A stretch of 64,000 bases of DNA, taken from contig JANCRA010000003.1 of the NCBI GenBank assembly GCA_024362935.1, positions 39,493,291 to 39,557,290 on the forward strand. Direction: 5' to 3'. This stretch comes from Setophaga petechia (Eukaryota > Chordata > Aves > Passeriformes > Parulidae). Of the stretch, positions 43,501 through 57,490 are shown one piece after another. The translations under genes were made by a program, and so were the position numbers. The stretch's first letter is position 1; every line of letters starts with the position of its first letter. The notes beneath the pieces are model-generated. The model saw nothing but the letters and a program-made list of their open reading frames with translations. It was not told the origin of the DNA and made no database searches.

Positions 43501-44920
43501 TTTTTCCTTGGGACCGTCCCTAACCCTAGGCTGATTGACCAGTTTAGGGCTTAGGCTTACGCCTAGGGTAAGGGCTTTTTAATCCAGAAAGCCCTGAGCT
43601 CCAGGCACACTGCAACTGCAAAAGGTATCCCAAGGGGAGCGCAAAAGTGCCACAACATCGCTGCCTCCACAGCTTTTTCTTTGGTGCCATCCCTAACCCT
43701 AGGCTGATTTACCTGGCTAGGGCTAGGGTTAGGGTTACGTCTAGGGTTAGGGTTTTTTAAATGAGAAAGGCTTGAGCTCCAGACACAATTCAGCTGGCAA
43801 AGGCATCCCAAGGGGATCGAAAAAGTGCCACAACATGGCTGCCTCCGCACATTTTTCCTTGGGACCGTCCCTAACCCTAGGCTGTTTACCAGTTTAGGGT
43901 TTAGGCTTACGCCTAGGGTAAGGGTTTTTTTATCCAGAAAGCCCTGAGCTCCAGGCACACTGCAACTGCAAAAGGTATCCCAAGGGGAGCGCAAAAGTGC
44001 CACAACATCGCTGCCTCCACAGCTTTTTCTTTGGTGCCATCCCTAACCCTAGGCTGATTTACCTGGCTAGGGCTAGGGTTAGGGTTACGCCTAGGGTTAG
44101 GGTTTTTTAAATGAGAAAGGCTTGAGCTCCAGACACAATTCTGCAGGCAAAGGCATTCAAGGGGATCGAAAAAGTGCCACAACATGGCTGCCTCCGCACA
44201 TTTTTCCTTGGGACCGTCCCTAACCCTAGGCTGATTGACCAGTTTAGGGCTTAGGCTTACGCCTAGGGTAAGGGCTTTTTAATCCAGAAAGCCCTGAGCT
44301 CCAAGCACACTGCAACTGCAAAAGGTATCCCAAGGGGAGCGCAAAAGTGCCACAACATCGCTGCCTCCACAGCTTTTTCTTTGGTGCCATCCCTAACCCT
44401 AGGCTGATTTACCTGGCTAGGGCTAGGGTTAGGGTTACGCCTAGGGTTAGGGTTTTTTAAATGAGAAAGGCTTGAGCTCCAGACACAATTCCGCTGGCAA
44501 AGGCATCCCAAGGGGATCGAAAAAGTGCCACAACATGGCTGCCTCCGCACATTTTTCCTTGGGACCGTCCCTAACCCTAGGCTGATTGACCAGTTTAGGG
44601 CTTAGGCTTACGCCTAGGGTAAGGGCTTTTTAATCCAGAAAGCCCTGAGCTCCAGGCACACTGCAACTGCAAAAGGTATCCCAAGGGGAGCGCAAAAGTG
44701 CCACAACATCGCTGCCTCCACAGCTTTTTCTTTGGTGCCATCCCTAACCCTAGGCTGATTTACCTGGCTAGGGCTAGGGTTAGGGTTACGCCTAGGGTTA
44801 GGGTTTTTTAAATGAGAAAGGCTTGAGCTCCAGACACAGTTCCGCTGGCAAAGGCATCCCAAGGGGATCGAAAAAGTGCCACAACATGGCTGCCTCCGCA
44901 CATTTTTCCTTGGGACCATC
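40560..44920. repeat. Nine-unit (3,157-bp) duplication overlapping the larger blocks
   Basis: Rare variants at 40.5-41.8 kb recur 3,157 bp later: CGTCTAGGG (40,581 and 43,738), GGCTGTTTACCAG (about 40,723 and 43,880), CTCCAAGCACAC (about 41,143 and 44,300) and GGGACCATCCC (about 41,757 and 44,914). Beyond that the register shifts by one unit, as expected after unequal exchange. Confidence 0.8.
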
Positions 44921-47900
44921 CCTAACCCTAGGCTGATTGACCAGTTTAGGGCTTAGGCTTACGCCTAGGGTAAGGGTTTTTTAATCCAGAAAGCCCTGAG
45001 CTCCAGGCACACTGCAACTGCAAAAGGTATCCCAAGGGGAGCGCAAAAGTGCCACAACATCGCTGCCTCCACAGCTTTTTCTTTGGTGCCATCCCTAACC
45101 CTAGGCTGATTTACCTGGCTAGGGCTAGGGTTAGGGTTACGCCTAGGGTTAGGGTTTTTTAAATGAGAAAGGCTTGAGCTCCAGACACAGTTCCGCTGGC
45201 AAAGGCATCCCAAGGGGATCGAAAAAGTGCCACAACATGGCTGCCTCCGCACATTTTTCCTTGGGACCGTCCCTAACCCTAGGCTGATTGACCAGTTTAG
45301 GGCTTAGGCTTACGCCTAGGGTAAGGGCTTTTTAATCCAGAAAGCCCTGAGCTCCAGGCACACTGCAACTGCAAAAGGTATCCCAAGGGGAGCGCAAAAG
45401 TGCCACAACATCGCTGCCTCCACAGCTTTTTCTTTGGTGCCATCCCTAACCCTAGGCTGATTTACCTGGCTAGGGCTAGGGTTAGGGTTACGCCTAGGGT
45501 TAGGGTTTTTTAAATGAGAAAGGCTTGACCTCCAGACACAATTCCGCTGGCAAAGGCATCCCAAGGGGATCGAAAAAGTGCCACAACATGGCTGCCTCCG
45601 CACATTTTTCCTTGGGACCGTCCCTAACCCAAGGCTGATTGACCAGTTTAGGGCTTAGGCTTACGCCTAGGGTAAGGGTTTTTTAATCCAGAAAGCCCTG
45701 AGCTCCAGGCACACTGCAACTGCAAAAGGTATCCCAAGGGGAGCGCAAAAGTGCCACAACATCGCTGCCTCCACAGCTTTTTCTTTGGTGCCATCCCTAA
45801 CCCTAGGCTGATTTACCTGGCTAGGGCTAGGGTTAGGGTTACGCCTAGGGTTAGGGTTTTTCAAATGAGAAAGGCTTGAGCTCCAGACACAATTCTGCAG
45901 GCAAAGGCATCCCAAGGGGATCGAAAAAGTGCCACAACATGGCTGCCTCCGCACATTTTTCCTTGGGACCGTCCCTAACCCTAGGCTGATTGACCAGTTT
46001 AGGGCTTAGGCTTACGCCTAGGGTAAGGGCTTTTTAATCCAGAAAGCCCTGAGCTCCAGGCACACTGCAACTGCAAAAGGTATCCCAAGGGGAGCGCAAA
46101 AGTGCCACAACATCGCTGCCTCCACAGCTTTTTCTTTGGTGCCATCCCTAACCCTAGGCTGATTTACCTGGCTAGGGCTAGGGTTAGGGTTACGCCTAGG
46201 GTTAGGGTTTTTTAAATGAGAAAGGCTTGACCTCCAGACACAATTCCGCTGGCAAAGGCATCCCAAGGGGATCGAAAAAGTGCCACAACATGGCTGCCTC
46301 CGCACATTTTTCCTTGGGACCGTCCCTAACCCTAGGCTGATTGACCAGTTTAGGGCTTAGGCTTACGCCTAGGGTAAGGGCTTTTTAATCCAGAAAGCCC
46401 TGAGCTCCAGGCACACTGCAACTGCAAAAGGTATCCCAAGGGGAGCGCAAAAGTGCCACAACATCGCTGCCTCCACAGCTTTTTCTTTGGTGCCATCCCT
46501 AACCCTAGGCTGATTTACCTGGCTAGGGCTAGGGTTAGGGTTACGCCTAGGGTTAGGGTTTTTTAAATGAGAAAGGCTTGAGCTCCAGACACAATTCTGC
46601 AGGCAAAGGCATCCCAAGGGGATCGAAAAAGTGCCACAACATGGCTGCCTCCGCACATTTTTCCTTGGGACCGTCCCTAACCCTAGGCAGTATACCAGTT
46701 TAGGGCTTAGGCTTACGCCTAGGGTAAGGGCTTTTTAATCCAGAAAGCCCTGAGCTCCAGGCACACTGCAACTGCAAAAGGTATCCCAAGGGGAGCGCAA
46801 AAGTGCCACAACATCGCTGCCTCCACAGTTTTTCTTTGGTGCCATCCCTAACCCTAGGCTGATTTACCTGGCTAGGGCTAGGGTTAGGGTTACGCCTAGG
46901 GTTAGGGTTTTTTAAATGAGAAAGGCTTGAGCTCCAGACACAATTCCGCTGGCAAAGGCATCCCAAGGGGATCGAAAAAGTGCCACAACATGGCTGCCTC
47001 CGCACATTTTTCCTTGGGACCGTCCCTAACCCTAGGCTGATTGACCAGTTTAGGGCTTAGGCTTACGCCTAGGGTAAGGGTTTTTTAATCCAGAAAGCCC
47101 TGAGCTCCAGGCACACTGCAACTGCAAAAGGTATCCCAAGGGGAGCGCAAAAGTGCCACAACATCGCTGCCTCCACAGCTTTTTCTTTGGTGCCATCCCT
47201 AACCCTAGGCTGATTTACCTGGCTAGGGCTAGGGTTAGGGTTACGCCTAGGGTTAGGGTTTTTTAAATGAGAAAGGCTTGAGCCCCAGACACAGTTCCGC
47301 TGGCAAAGGCATCCCAAGGGGATCGAAAAAGTGCCACAACATGGCTGCCTCCGCACATTTTTCCTTGGGACCGTCCCTAACCCTAGGCTGATTGACCAGT
47401 TTAGGGCTTAGGCTTACGCCTAGGGTAAGGGTTTTTTAATCCAGAAAGCCCTGAGCTCCAGGCACACTGCAACTGCAAAAGGTATCCCAAGGGGAGCGCA
47501 AAAGTGCCACAACATCGCTGCCTCCACAGCTTTTTCTTTGGTGCCATCCCTAACCCTAGGCTGATTTACCTGGCTAGGGCTAGGTTTAGGGTTACGCCTA
47601 GGGTTAGGGTTTTTTAAATGAGAAAGGCTTGATCTCCAGACACAATTCAGCGGGCAAAGGCATCCCAAGGGGATCGAAAAAGTGCCACAACATGGCTGCC
47701 TCCGCACATTTTGCCTTGGGACCGTCCCTAACCCTAGGCTGATTGACCAGTTTAGGGCTTAGGCTTACGCCTAGGGTAAGGGCTTTTTAATCCAGAAAGC
47801 CCTGAGCTCCAGGCACACTGCAACTGCAAAAGGTATCCCAAGGGGAGCGCAAAAGTGCCACAACATCGCTGCCTCCACAGCTTTTTCTTTGGTGCCATCC

Positions 47901-50900
47901 CTAACCCTAGGCTGATTTACCTGGCTAGGGCTAGGGTTAGGGTTACGCCTAGGGTTAGGGTTTTTTAAATGAGAAAGGCTTGACCTCCAGACACAATTCT
48001 GCAGGCAAAGGCATTCAAGGGGATCGAAAAAGTGCCACAACATGGCTGCCTCCGCACATTTTTCCTTGGGACCGTCCCTAACCCTAGGCTGATTGACCAG
48101 TTTAGGGCTTAGGCTTACGCCTAGGGTAAGGGCTTTTTAATCCAGAAAGCCCTGAGCTCCAGGCACACTGCAACTGCAAAAGGTATCCCAAGGGGAGCGC
48201 AAAAGTGCCACAACATCGCTGCCTCCACAGCTTTTTCTTTGGTGCCATCCCTAACCCTAGGCTGATTTACCTGGCTAGGGCTAGGGTTAGGGTTACGCCT
48301 AGGGTTAGGGTTTTTTAAATGAGAAAGGCTTGAGCTCCAGACACAATTCCGCTGGCAAAGGCATCCCAAGGGGATCGAAAAAGTGCCACAACATGGCTGC
48401 CTCCGCACATTTTTCCTTGGGACCGTCCCTAACCCTAGGCTGATTGACCAGTTTAGGGCTTAGGCTTACGCCTAGGGTAAGGGTTTTTTAATCCAGAAAG
48501 CCCTGAGCTCCAGGCACACTGCAACTGCAAAAGGTATCCCAAGGGGAGCGCAAAAGTGCCACAACATCGCTGCCTCCACAGCTTTTTCTTTGGTGCCATC
48601 CCTAACCCTAGGCTGATTTACCTGGCTAGGGCTAGGGTTAGGGTTACGCCTAGGGTTAGGGTTTTTTAAATGAGAAAGGCTTGAGCTCCAGACACAGTTC
48701 CGCTGGCAAAGGCATCCCAAGGGGATCGAAAAAGTGCCACAACATGGCTGCCTCCGCACATTTTTCCTTGGGACCATCCCTAACCCTAGGCTGATTGACC
48801 AGTTTAGGGCTTAGGCTTACGCCTAGGGTAAGGGTTTTTTAATCCAGAAAGCCCTGAGCTCCAGGCACACTGCAACTGCAAAAGGTATCCCAAGGGGAGC
48901 GCAAAAGTGCCACAACATCGCTGCCTCCACAGCTTTTTCTTTGGTGCCATCCCTAACCCTAGGCTGATTTACCTGGCTAGGGCTAGGGTTAGGGTTACGC
49001 CTAGGGTTAGGGTTTTTTAAATGAGAAAGGCTTGAGCTCCAGACACAGTTCCGCTGGCAAAGGCATCCCAAGGGGATCGAAAAAGTGCCACAACATGGCT
49101 GCCTCCGCACATTTTTCCTTGGGACCGTCCCTAACCCTAGGCTGATTGACCAGTTTAGGGCTTAGGCTTACGCCTAGGGTAAGGGCTTTTTAATCCAGAA
49201 AGCCCTGAGCTCCAGGCACACTGCAACTGCAAAAGGTATCCCAAGGGGAGCGCAAAAGTGCCACAACATCGCTGCCTCCACAGCTTTTTCTTTGGTGCCA
49301 TCCCTAACCCTAGGCTGATTTACCTGGCTAGGGCTAGGGTTAGGGTTACGCCTAGGGTTAGGGTTTTTTAAATGAGAAAGGCTTGACCTCCAGACACAAT
49401 TCCGCTGGCAAAGGCATCCCAAGGGGATCGAAAAAGTGCCACAACATGGCTGCCTCCGCACATTTTTCCTTGGGACCGTCCCTAACCCAAGGCTGATTGA
49501 CCAGTTTAGGGCTTAGGCTTACGCCTAGGGTAAGGGTTTTTTAATCCAGAAAGCCCTGAGCTCCAGGCACACTGCAACTGCAAAAGGTATCCCAAGGGGA
49601 GCGCAAAAGTGCCACAACATCGCTGCCTCCACAGCTTTTTCTTTGGTGCCATCCCTAACCCTAGGCTGATTTACCTGGCTAGGGCTAGGGTTAGGGTTAC
49701 GCCTAGGGTTAGGGTTTTTCAAATGAGAAAGGCTTGAGCTCCAGACACAATTCTGCAGGCAAAGGCATCCCAAGGGGATCGAAAAAGTGCCACAACATGG
49801 CTGCCTCCGCACATTTTTCCTTGGGACCGTCCCTAACCCTAGGCTGATTGACCAGTTTAGGGCTTAGGCTTACGCCTAGGGTAAGGGCTTTTTAATCCAG
49901 AAAGCCCTGAGCTCCAGGCACACTGCAACTGCAAAAGGTATCCCAAGGGGAGCGCAAAAGTGCCACAACATCGCTGCCTCCACAGCTTTTTCTTTGGTGC
50001 CATCCCTAACCCTAGGCTGATTTACCTGGCTAGGGCTAGGGTTAGGGTTACGCCTAGGGTTAGGGTTTTTTAAATGAGAAAGGCTTGACCTCCAGACACA
50101 ATTCCGCTGGCAAAGGCATCCCAAGGGGATCGAAAAAGTGCCACAACATGGCTGCCTCCGCACATTTTTCCTTGGGACCGTCCCTAACCCTAGGCTGATT
50201 GACCAGTTTAGGGCTTAGGCTTACGCCTAGGGTAAGGGCTTTTTAATCCAGAAAGCCCTGAGCTCCAGGCACACTGCAACTGCAAAAGGTATCCCAAGGG
50301 GAGCGCAAAAGTGCCACAACATCGCTGCCTCCACAGCTTTTTCTTTGGTGCCATCCCTAACCCTAGGCTGATTTACCTGGCTAGGGCTAGGGTTAGGGTT
50401 ACGCCTAGGGTTAGGGTTTTTTAAATGAGAAAGGCTTGAGCTCCAGACACAATTCTGCAGGCAAAGGCATCCCAAGGGGATCGAAAAAGTGCCACAACAT
50501 GGCTGCCTCCGCACATTTTTCCTTGGGACCGTCCCTAACCCTAGGCAGTATACCAGTTTAGGGCTTAGGCTTACGCCTAGGGTAAGGGCTTTTTAATCCA
50601 GAAAGCCCTGAGCTCCAGGCACACTGCAACTGCAAAAGGTATCCCAAGGGGAGCGCAAAAGTGCCACAACATCGCTGCCTCCACAGTTTTTCTTTGGTGC
50701 CATCCCTAACCCTAGGCTGATTTACCTGGCTAGGGCTAGGGTTAGGGTTACGCCTAGGGTTAGGGTTTTTTAAATGAGAAAGGCTTGAGCTCCAGACACA
50801 ATTCCGCTGGCAAAGGCATCCCAAGGGGATCGAAAAAGTGCCACAACATGGCTGCCTCCGCACATTTTTCCTTGGGACCGTCCCTAACCCTAGGCTGATT

Positions 50901-51945
50901 GACCAGTTTAGGGCTTAGGCTTACGCCTAGGGTAAGGGTTTTTTAATCCAGAAAGCCCTGAGCTCCAGGCACACTGCAACTGCAAAAGGTATCCCAAGGG
51001 GAGCGCAAAAGTGCCACAACATCGCTGCCTCCACAGCTTTTTCTTTGGTGCCATCCCTAACCCTAGGCTGATTTACCTGGCTAGGGCTAGGGTTAGGGTT
51101 ACGCCTAGGGTTAGGGTTTTTTAAATGAGAAAGGCTTGAGCCCCAGACACAGTTCCGCTGGCAAAGGCATCCCAAGGGGATCGAAAAAGTGCCACAACAT
51201 GGCTGCCTCCGCACATTTTTCCTTGGGACCGTCCCTAACCCTAGGCTGATTGACCAGTTTAGGGCTTAGGCTTACGCCTAGGGTAAGGGTTTTTTAATCC
51301 AGAAAGCCCTGAGCTCCAGGCACACTGCAACTGCAAAAGGTATCCCAAGGGGAGCGCAAAAGTGCCACAACATCGCTGCCTCCACAGCTTTTTCTTTGGT
51401 GCCATCCCTAACCCTAGGCTGATTTACCTGGCTAGGGCTAGGTTTAGGGTTACGCCTAGGGTTAGGGTTTTTTAAATGAGAAAGGCTTGATCTCCAGACA
51501 CAATTCAGCGGGCAAAGGCATCCCAAGGGGATCGAAAAAGTGCCACAACATGGCTGCCTCCGCACATTTTGCCTTGGGACCGTCCCTAACCCTAGGCTGA
51601 TTGACCAGTTTAGGGCTTAGGCTTACGCCTAGGGTAAGGGCTTTTTAATCCAGAAAGCCCTGAGCTCCAGGCACACTGCAACTGCAAAAGGTATCCCAAG
51701 GGGAGCGCAAAAGTGCCACAACATCGCTGCCTCCACAGCTTTTTCTTTGGTGCCATCCCTAACCCTAGGCTGATTTACCTGGCTAGGGCTAGGGTTAGGG
51801 TTACGCCTAGGGTTAGGGTTTTTTAAATGAGAAAGGCTTGACCTCCAGACACAATTCTGCAGGCAAAGGCATTCAAGGGGATCGAAAAAGTGCCACAACA
51901 TGGCTGCCTCCGCACATTTTTCCTTGGGACCGTCCCTAACCCTAG
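44230..51945. repeat. Higher-order repeat: two 3,858-bp blocks of 11 units
   Basis: Private variants recur exactly 3,858 bp apart: CCCAAGGCTGATT at 45,631 and 49,489, GGCAGTATACC at 46,686 and 50,544, and ATTTTGCC at 47,711 and 51,569. The period equals 11 x 351 minus 3. The three missing bases are accounted for by one-base deletions in GGCATTCAAGGGG, CACAGTTTTTC and GGCAGTATACC. The outer limits are approximate. Confidence 0.88.
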
Positions 51946-54900
51946 GCTGATTGACCAGTTTAGGGCTTAGGCTTACGCCTAGGGTAAGGGCTTTTTAATC
52001 CAGAAAGCCCTGAGCTCCAGGCACACTGCAACTGCAAAAGGTATCCCAAGGGGAGCGCAAAAGTGCCACAACATCGCTGCCTCCACAGCTTTTTCTTTGG
52101 TGCCATCCCTAACCCTAGGCTGATTTACCTGGCTAGGGCTAGGGTTAGGGTTACGCCTAGGGTTAGGGTTTTTTAAATGAGAAAGGCTTGAGCTCCAGAC
52201 ACAATTCCGCTGGCAAAGGCATCCCAAGGGGATCGAAAAAGTGCCACAACATGGCTGCCTCCGCACATTTTTCCTTGGGACCGTCCCTAACCCTAGGCTG
52301 ATTGACCAGTTTAGGGCTTAGGCTTACGCCTAGGGTAAGGGTTTTTTAATCCAGAAAGCCCTGAGCTCCAGGCACACTGCAACTGCAAAAGGTATCCCAA
52401 GGGGAGCGCAAAAGTGCCACAACATCGCTGCCTCCACAGCTTTTTCTTTGGTGCCATCCCTAACCCTAGGCTGATTTACCTGGCTAGGGCTAGGGTTAGG
52501 GTTACGCCTAGGGTTAGGGTTTTTTAAATGAGAAAGGCTTGAGCTCCAGACACAATTCAGCTGGCAAAGGCATCCCAAGGGGATCGAAAAAGTGCCACAA
52601 CATGGCTGCCTCCGCACATTTTTCCTTGGGACCGTCCCTAACCCTAGGCTGCATACCAGTTTAGGGCTTAGGCTTACGCCTAGGGTAAGGGTTTTTTAAT
52701 CCAGAAAGCCCTGAGCTCCAGGCACACTGCAACTGCAAAAGGTATCCCAAGGGGAGCGCAAAAGTGCCACAACATCGCTGCCTCCACAGCTTTTTCTTTG
52801 GTGCCATCCCTAACCCTAGGCTGATTTACCTGGCTAGGGCTAGGGTTAGGGTTACGCCTAGGGTTAGGGTTTTTTAAATGAGAAAGGCTTGAGCTCCAGA
52901 CACAATTCCGCAGGCAAAGGCATCCCAAGGGGATCGAAAAAGTGCCACAACATGGCTGCCTCCGCACATTTTTCCTTGGGACCGTCCCTAACCCTAGGCT
53001 GATTGACCAGTTTAGGGCCTAGGCTTACGCCTAGGGTAAGGGTTTTTTAATTCAGAAAGCCCTGAGCTCCAGGCACACTGCAACTGCAAAAGGTATCCCA
53101 AGGGGAGCGCAAAAGTGCCACAACATCGCTGCCTCCAAAACTTTTTTATTGGTGCCATCCCTAACCCTAGGCTGATTTACCTGTCTAGGGCTAGGGTTAG
53201 GGTTACGCCTAGGGTTAGGGTTTTTTAAATGAGAAAGGCTTGAGCTCCAGACACAGTTCCGCTGGCAAAGGCATCCCAAGGGGATCGAAAAAGTGCCACA
53301 ACATGGCTGCGTCCGCACATTTTTCCTTGGGACTGTCCTTAACCCTAGGCTGATTGACCAGTTTAGGGCTTAGGCTTACGCCTAGGGTAAGGGTTTTTTA
53401 ATCCAGAAAGCCCTGAGCTCCAGGCACACTGCAACTGCAAAAGGTATCCCAAGGGGAGCGCAAAAGCGCCACAACATCGCTGCCTCCACAGCTTTTTCTT
53501 TGGTGCCATCCCTAACCCTAGGCTGATTTACCTGGCTAGGGCTAGGGTTAGGGTTACGCTTAGGGTTAGGGTTTTTTAAATGAGAAAGGCTTGAGCTCCA
53601 GACACAATTCAGCAGGCAAAGGCATCCCAAGGGGATCGAAAAAGTGCCACAACATGGCTGCCTCCGCACATTTTTCCTTGGGACCGTCCCTAACCCTAGG
53701 CTGATTGACCAGTTTAGGGCTTAGGCTTACGCCTAGGGTAAGGGCTTTTTAATCCAGAAAGCCCTGAGCTCCAGGCACACTGCAACTGCAAAAGGTATCC
53801 CAAGGGGAGCGCAAAAGTGCCACAACATCGCTGCCTCCACAGCTTTTTCTTTGGTGCCATCCCTAACCCTAGGCTGATTTACCTGGCTAGGGCTAGGGTT
53901 AGGGTTACGCCTAGGGTTAGGGTTTTTTAAATGAGAAAGGCTTGAGCTCCAGACACAGTTCCGCTGGCAAAGGCATCCCAAGGGGATCGAAAAAGTGCCA
54001 GAACATGGCTGCCTCCGCACATTTTTCCTTGGGACCGTCCCTAACCCTAGGCTGATTGACCAGTTTAGGGCTTAGGCTTACGCCTAGGGTAAGGGCTTTT
54101 TAATCCAGAAAGCCCTGAGCTCCAGGCACACTGCAACTGCAAAAGGTATCCCAAGGGGAGCGCAAAAGTGCCACAACATCGCTGCCTCCACAGCTTTTTC
54201 TTTGGTGCCATCCCTAACCCTAGGCTGATTTACCTGGCTAGGGCTAGGGTTAGGGTTACGCCTAGGGTTAGGGTTTTTTAAATGAGAAAGGCTTGAGCTC
54301 CAGACACAATTCAGCTGGCAAAGGCATCCCAAGGGGATCGAAAAAGTGCCACAACATGGCTGCCTCCGCACATTTTTCCTTGGGACCGTCCCTAACCCTA
54401 GGCTGATTGACCAGTTTAGGGCTTAGGCTTACGCCTAGGGTAAGGGTTTTTTAATCCAGAAAGCCCTGAGCTCCAGGCACACTGCAACTGCAAAAGGTAT
54501 CCCAAGGGGAGCGCAAAAGTGCCACAACATCGCTGCCTCCACAGCTTTTTCTTTGGTGCCATCCCTAACCCTAGGCTGATTTACCTGGCTAGGGCTAGGG
54601 TTAGGGTTACGCCTAGGGTTAGGGTTTTCTAAATGAGAAAGGCTTGAGCTCCAGACACAATTCCGCAGGCAAAGGCATCCCAAGGGGATCGAAAAAGTGC
54701 CACAACATGGCTGCCTCCGCACATTTTTCCTTGGGACCGTCCCTAACCCTAGGCTGATTGACCAGTTTAGGGCTTAGGCTTACGCCTAGGGTAAGGGTTT
54801 TTTAATCCAGAAAGCCCTGAGCTCCAGGCACACTGCAACTGCAAAAGGTATCCCAAGGGGAGCGCAAAAGTGCCACAACATCGCTGCCTCCACAGCTTTT

Positions 54901-57490
54901 TCTTTGGTGCCATCCCTAACCCTAGGCTGATTTACCTGGCTAGGGCTAGGGTTAGGGTTACGCCTAGGGTTAGGGTTTTTTAAATGAGAAAGGCTTGAGC
55001 TCCAGACACAATTCTGCAGGCAAAGGCATCCCAAGGGGATCGAAAAAGTGCCACAACATGGCTGCCTCCGCACATTTTTCCTTGGGACCGTCCCTAACCC
55101 TAGGCTGATTGACCAGTTTAGGGCTTAGGCTTACGCCTAGGGTAAGGGCTTTTTAATCCAGAAAGCCCTGAGCTCCAGGCACACTGCAACTGCAAAAGGT
55201 ATCCCAAGGGGAGCGCAAAAGTGCCACAACATCGCTGCCTCCACAGCTTTTTCTTTGGTGCCATCCCTAACCCTAGGCTGATTTACCTGGCTAGGGCTAG
55301 GGTTAGGGTTACGCCTAGGGTTAGGGTTTTTTAAATGAGAAAGGCTTGAGCTCCAGACACAATTCCGCTGGCAAAGGCATCCCAAGGGGATCGAAAAAGT
55401 GCCACAACATGGCTGCCTCCGCACATTTTTCCTTGGGACCGTCCCTAACCCTAGGCTGATTGACCAGTTTAGGGCTTAGGCTTACGCCTAGGGTAAGGGC
55501 TTTTTAATCCAGAAAGCCCTGAGCTCCAGGCACACTGCAACTGCAAAAGGTATCCCAAGGGGAGCGCAAAAGTGCCACAACATCGCTGCCTCCACAGCTT
55601 TTTCTTTGGTGCCATCCCTAACCCTAGGCTGATTTACCTGGCTAGGGCTAGGGTTAGGGTTACGCCTAGGGTTAGGGTTTTTTAAATGAGAAAGGCTTGA
55701 GCTCCAGACACAATTCAGCTGGCAAAGGCATCCCAAGGGGATCGAAAAAGTGCCACAACATGGCTGCCTCCGCACATTTTTCCTTGGGACCGTCCCTAAC
55801 CCTAGGCTGATTGACCAGTTTAGGGCTTAGGCTTACGCCTAGGGTAAGGGTTTTTTAATCCAGAAAGCCCTGAGCTCCAGGCACACTGCAACTGCAAAAG
55901 GTATCCCAAGGGGAGCGCAAAAGTGCCACAACATCGCTGCCTCCACAGCTTTTTCTTTGGTGCCATCCCTAACCCTAGGCTGATTTACCTGGCTAGGGCT
56001 AGGGTTAGGGTTACGCCTAGGGTTAGGGTTTTTTAAATGAGAAAGGCTTGATCTCCAGACACAGTTCCGCTGGCAAAGGCATCCCAAGGGGATCGAAAAA
56101 GTGCCACAACATGGCTGCCTCCGCACATTTTTCCTTGGGACCATCCCTAACCCTAGGCTGATTGACCAGTTTAGGGCTTAGGCTTACGCCTAGGGTAAGG
56201 GTTTTTTAATCCAGAAAGCCCTGAGCTCCAGGCACACTGCAACTGCAAAAGGTATCCCAAGGGGAGCGCAAAAGTGCCACAACATCGCTGCCTCCACAGC
56301 TTTTTCTTTGGTGCCATCCCTAACCCTAGGCTGATTTACCTGGCTAGGGCTAGGGTTAGGGTTACGCCTAGGGTTAGGGTTTTTTAAATGAGAAAGGCTT
56401 GAGCTCCAGACACAATTCAGCGGGCAAAGGCATCCCAAGGGGATCGAAAAAGTGCCACAACATGGCTGCCTCCGCACATTTTGCCTTGGGACCGTCCCTA
56501 ACCCTAGGCTGATTGACCAGTTTAGGGCTTAGGCTTACGCCTAGGGTAAGGGCTTTTTAATCCAGAAAGCCCTGAGCTCCAGGCACACTGCAACTGCAAA
56601 AGGTATCCCAAGGGGAGCGCAAAAGTGCCACAACATCGCTGCCTCCACAGCTTTTTCTTTGGTGCCATCCCTAACCCTAGGCTGATTTACCTGGCTAGGG
56701 CTAGGGTTAGGGTTACGCCTAGGGTTAGGGTTTTTTAAATGAGAAAGGCTTGAGCTCCAGACACAATTCAGCTGGCAAAGGCATCCCAAGGGGATCGAAA
56801 AAGTGCCACAACATGGCTGCCTCCGCACATTTTTCCTTGGGACCGTCCCTAACCCTAGGCTGATTGACCAGTTTAGGGCTTAGGCTTACGCCTAGGGTAA
56901 GGGTTTTTTAATCCAGAAAGCCCTGAGCTCCAGGCACACTGCAACTGCAAAAGGTATCCCAAGGGGAGCGCAAAAGTGCCACAACATCGCTGCCTCCACA
57001 GCTTTTTCTTTGGTGCCATCCCTAACCCTAGGCTGATTTACCTGGCTAGGGCTAGGGTTAGGGTTACGCCTAGGGTTAGGGTTTTTTAAATGAGAAAGGC
57101 TTGACCTCCAGACACAATTCAGCTGGCAAAGGCATCCCAAGGGGATCGAAAAAGTGCCACAACATGGCTGCCTCCGCACATTTTTCCTTGGGACTGTCCC
57201 TAACCCTAGGCTGATTGACCAGTTTAGGGCTTAGGCTTACGCCTAGGGTAAGGGTTTTTTAATCCAGAAAGCCCTGAGCTCCAGGCACACTGCAACTGCA
57301 AAAGGTATCCCAAGGGGAGCGCAAAAGCGCCACAACATCGCTGCCTCCACAGCTTTTTCTTTGGTGCCATCCCTAACCCTAGGCTGATTTACCTGGCTAG
57401 GGCTAGGGTTAGGGTTACGCCTAGGGTTAGGGTTTTTTAAATGAGAAAGGCTTGAGCTCCAGACACAATTCAGCAGGTAAAGGCATCCCA

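Larger units (their letters stand above)
38778..57490. repeat. 351-bp satellite array, right of the gap to the array edge
   Basis: About 53 units, ending inside half A after AGGCATCCCA at 57,490. Copies here are enriched for variants uncommon on the left: ACA(A/G)TTCCGCTGG and ATTCTGCAGG in half A, and GGGTTTTTTAATCC in place of GGGCTTTTTAATCC. Higher-order repetition is strong between about 40.4 and 52 kb. No gene is present. Confidence 0.96.

Noticed and set aside
1..57490. A CRISPR-like reading of the regular repeats
   Set aside because: The repeats are directly adjacent 351-bp satellite units without unique spacers, in what appears to be a vertebrate genome.
1..57490. A true telomere
   Set aside because: Only a few TTAGGG-like motifs occur per unit, in both orientations, embedded in a longer unrelated unit. 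There is no long pure TTAGGG run.
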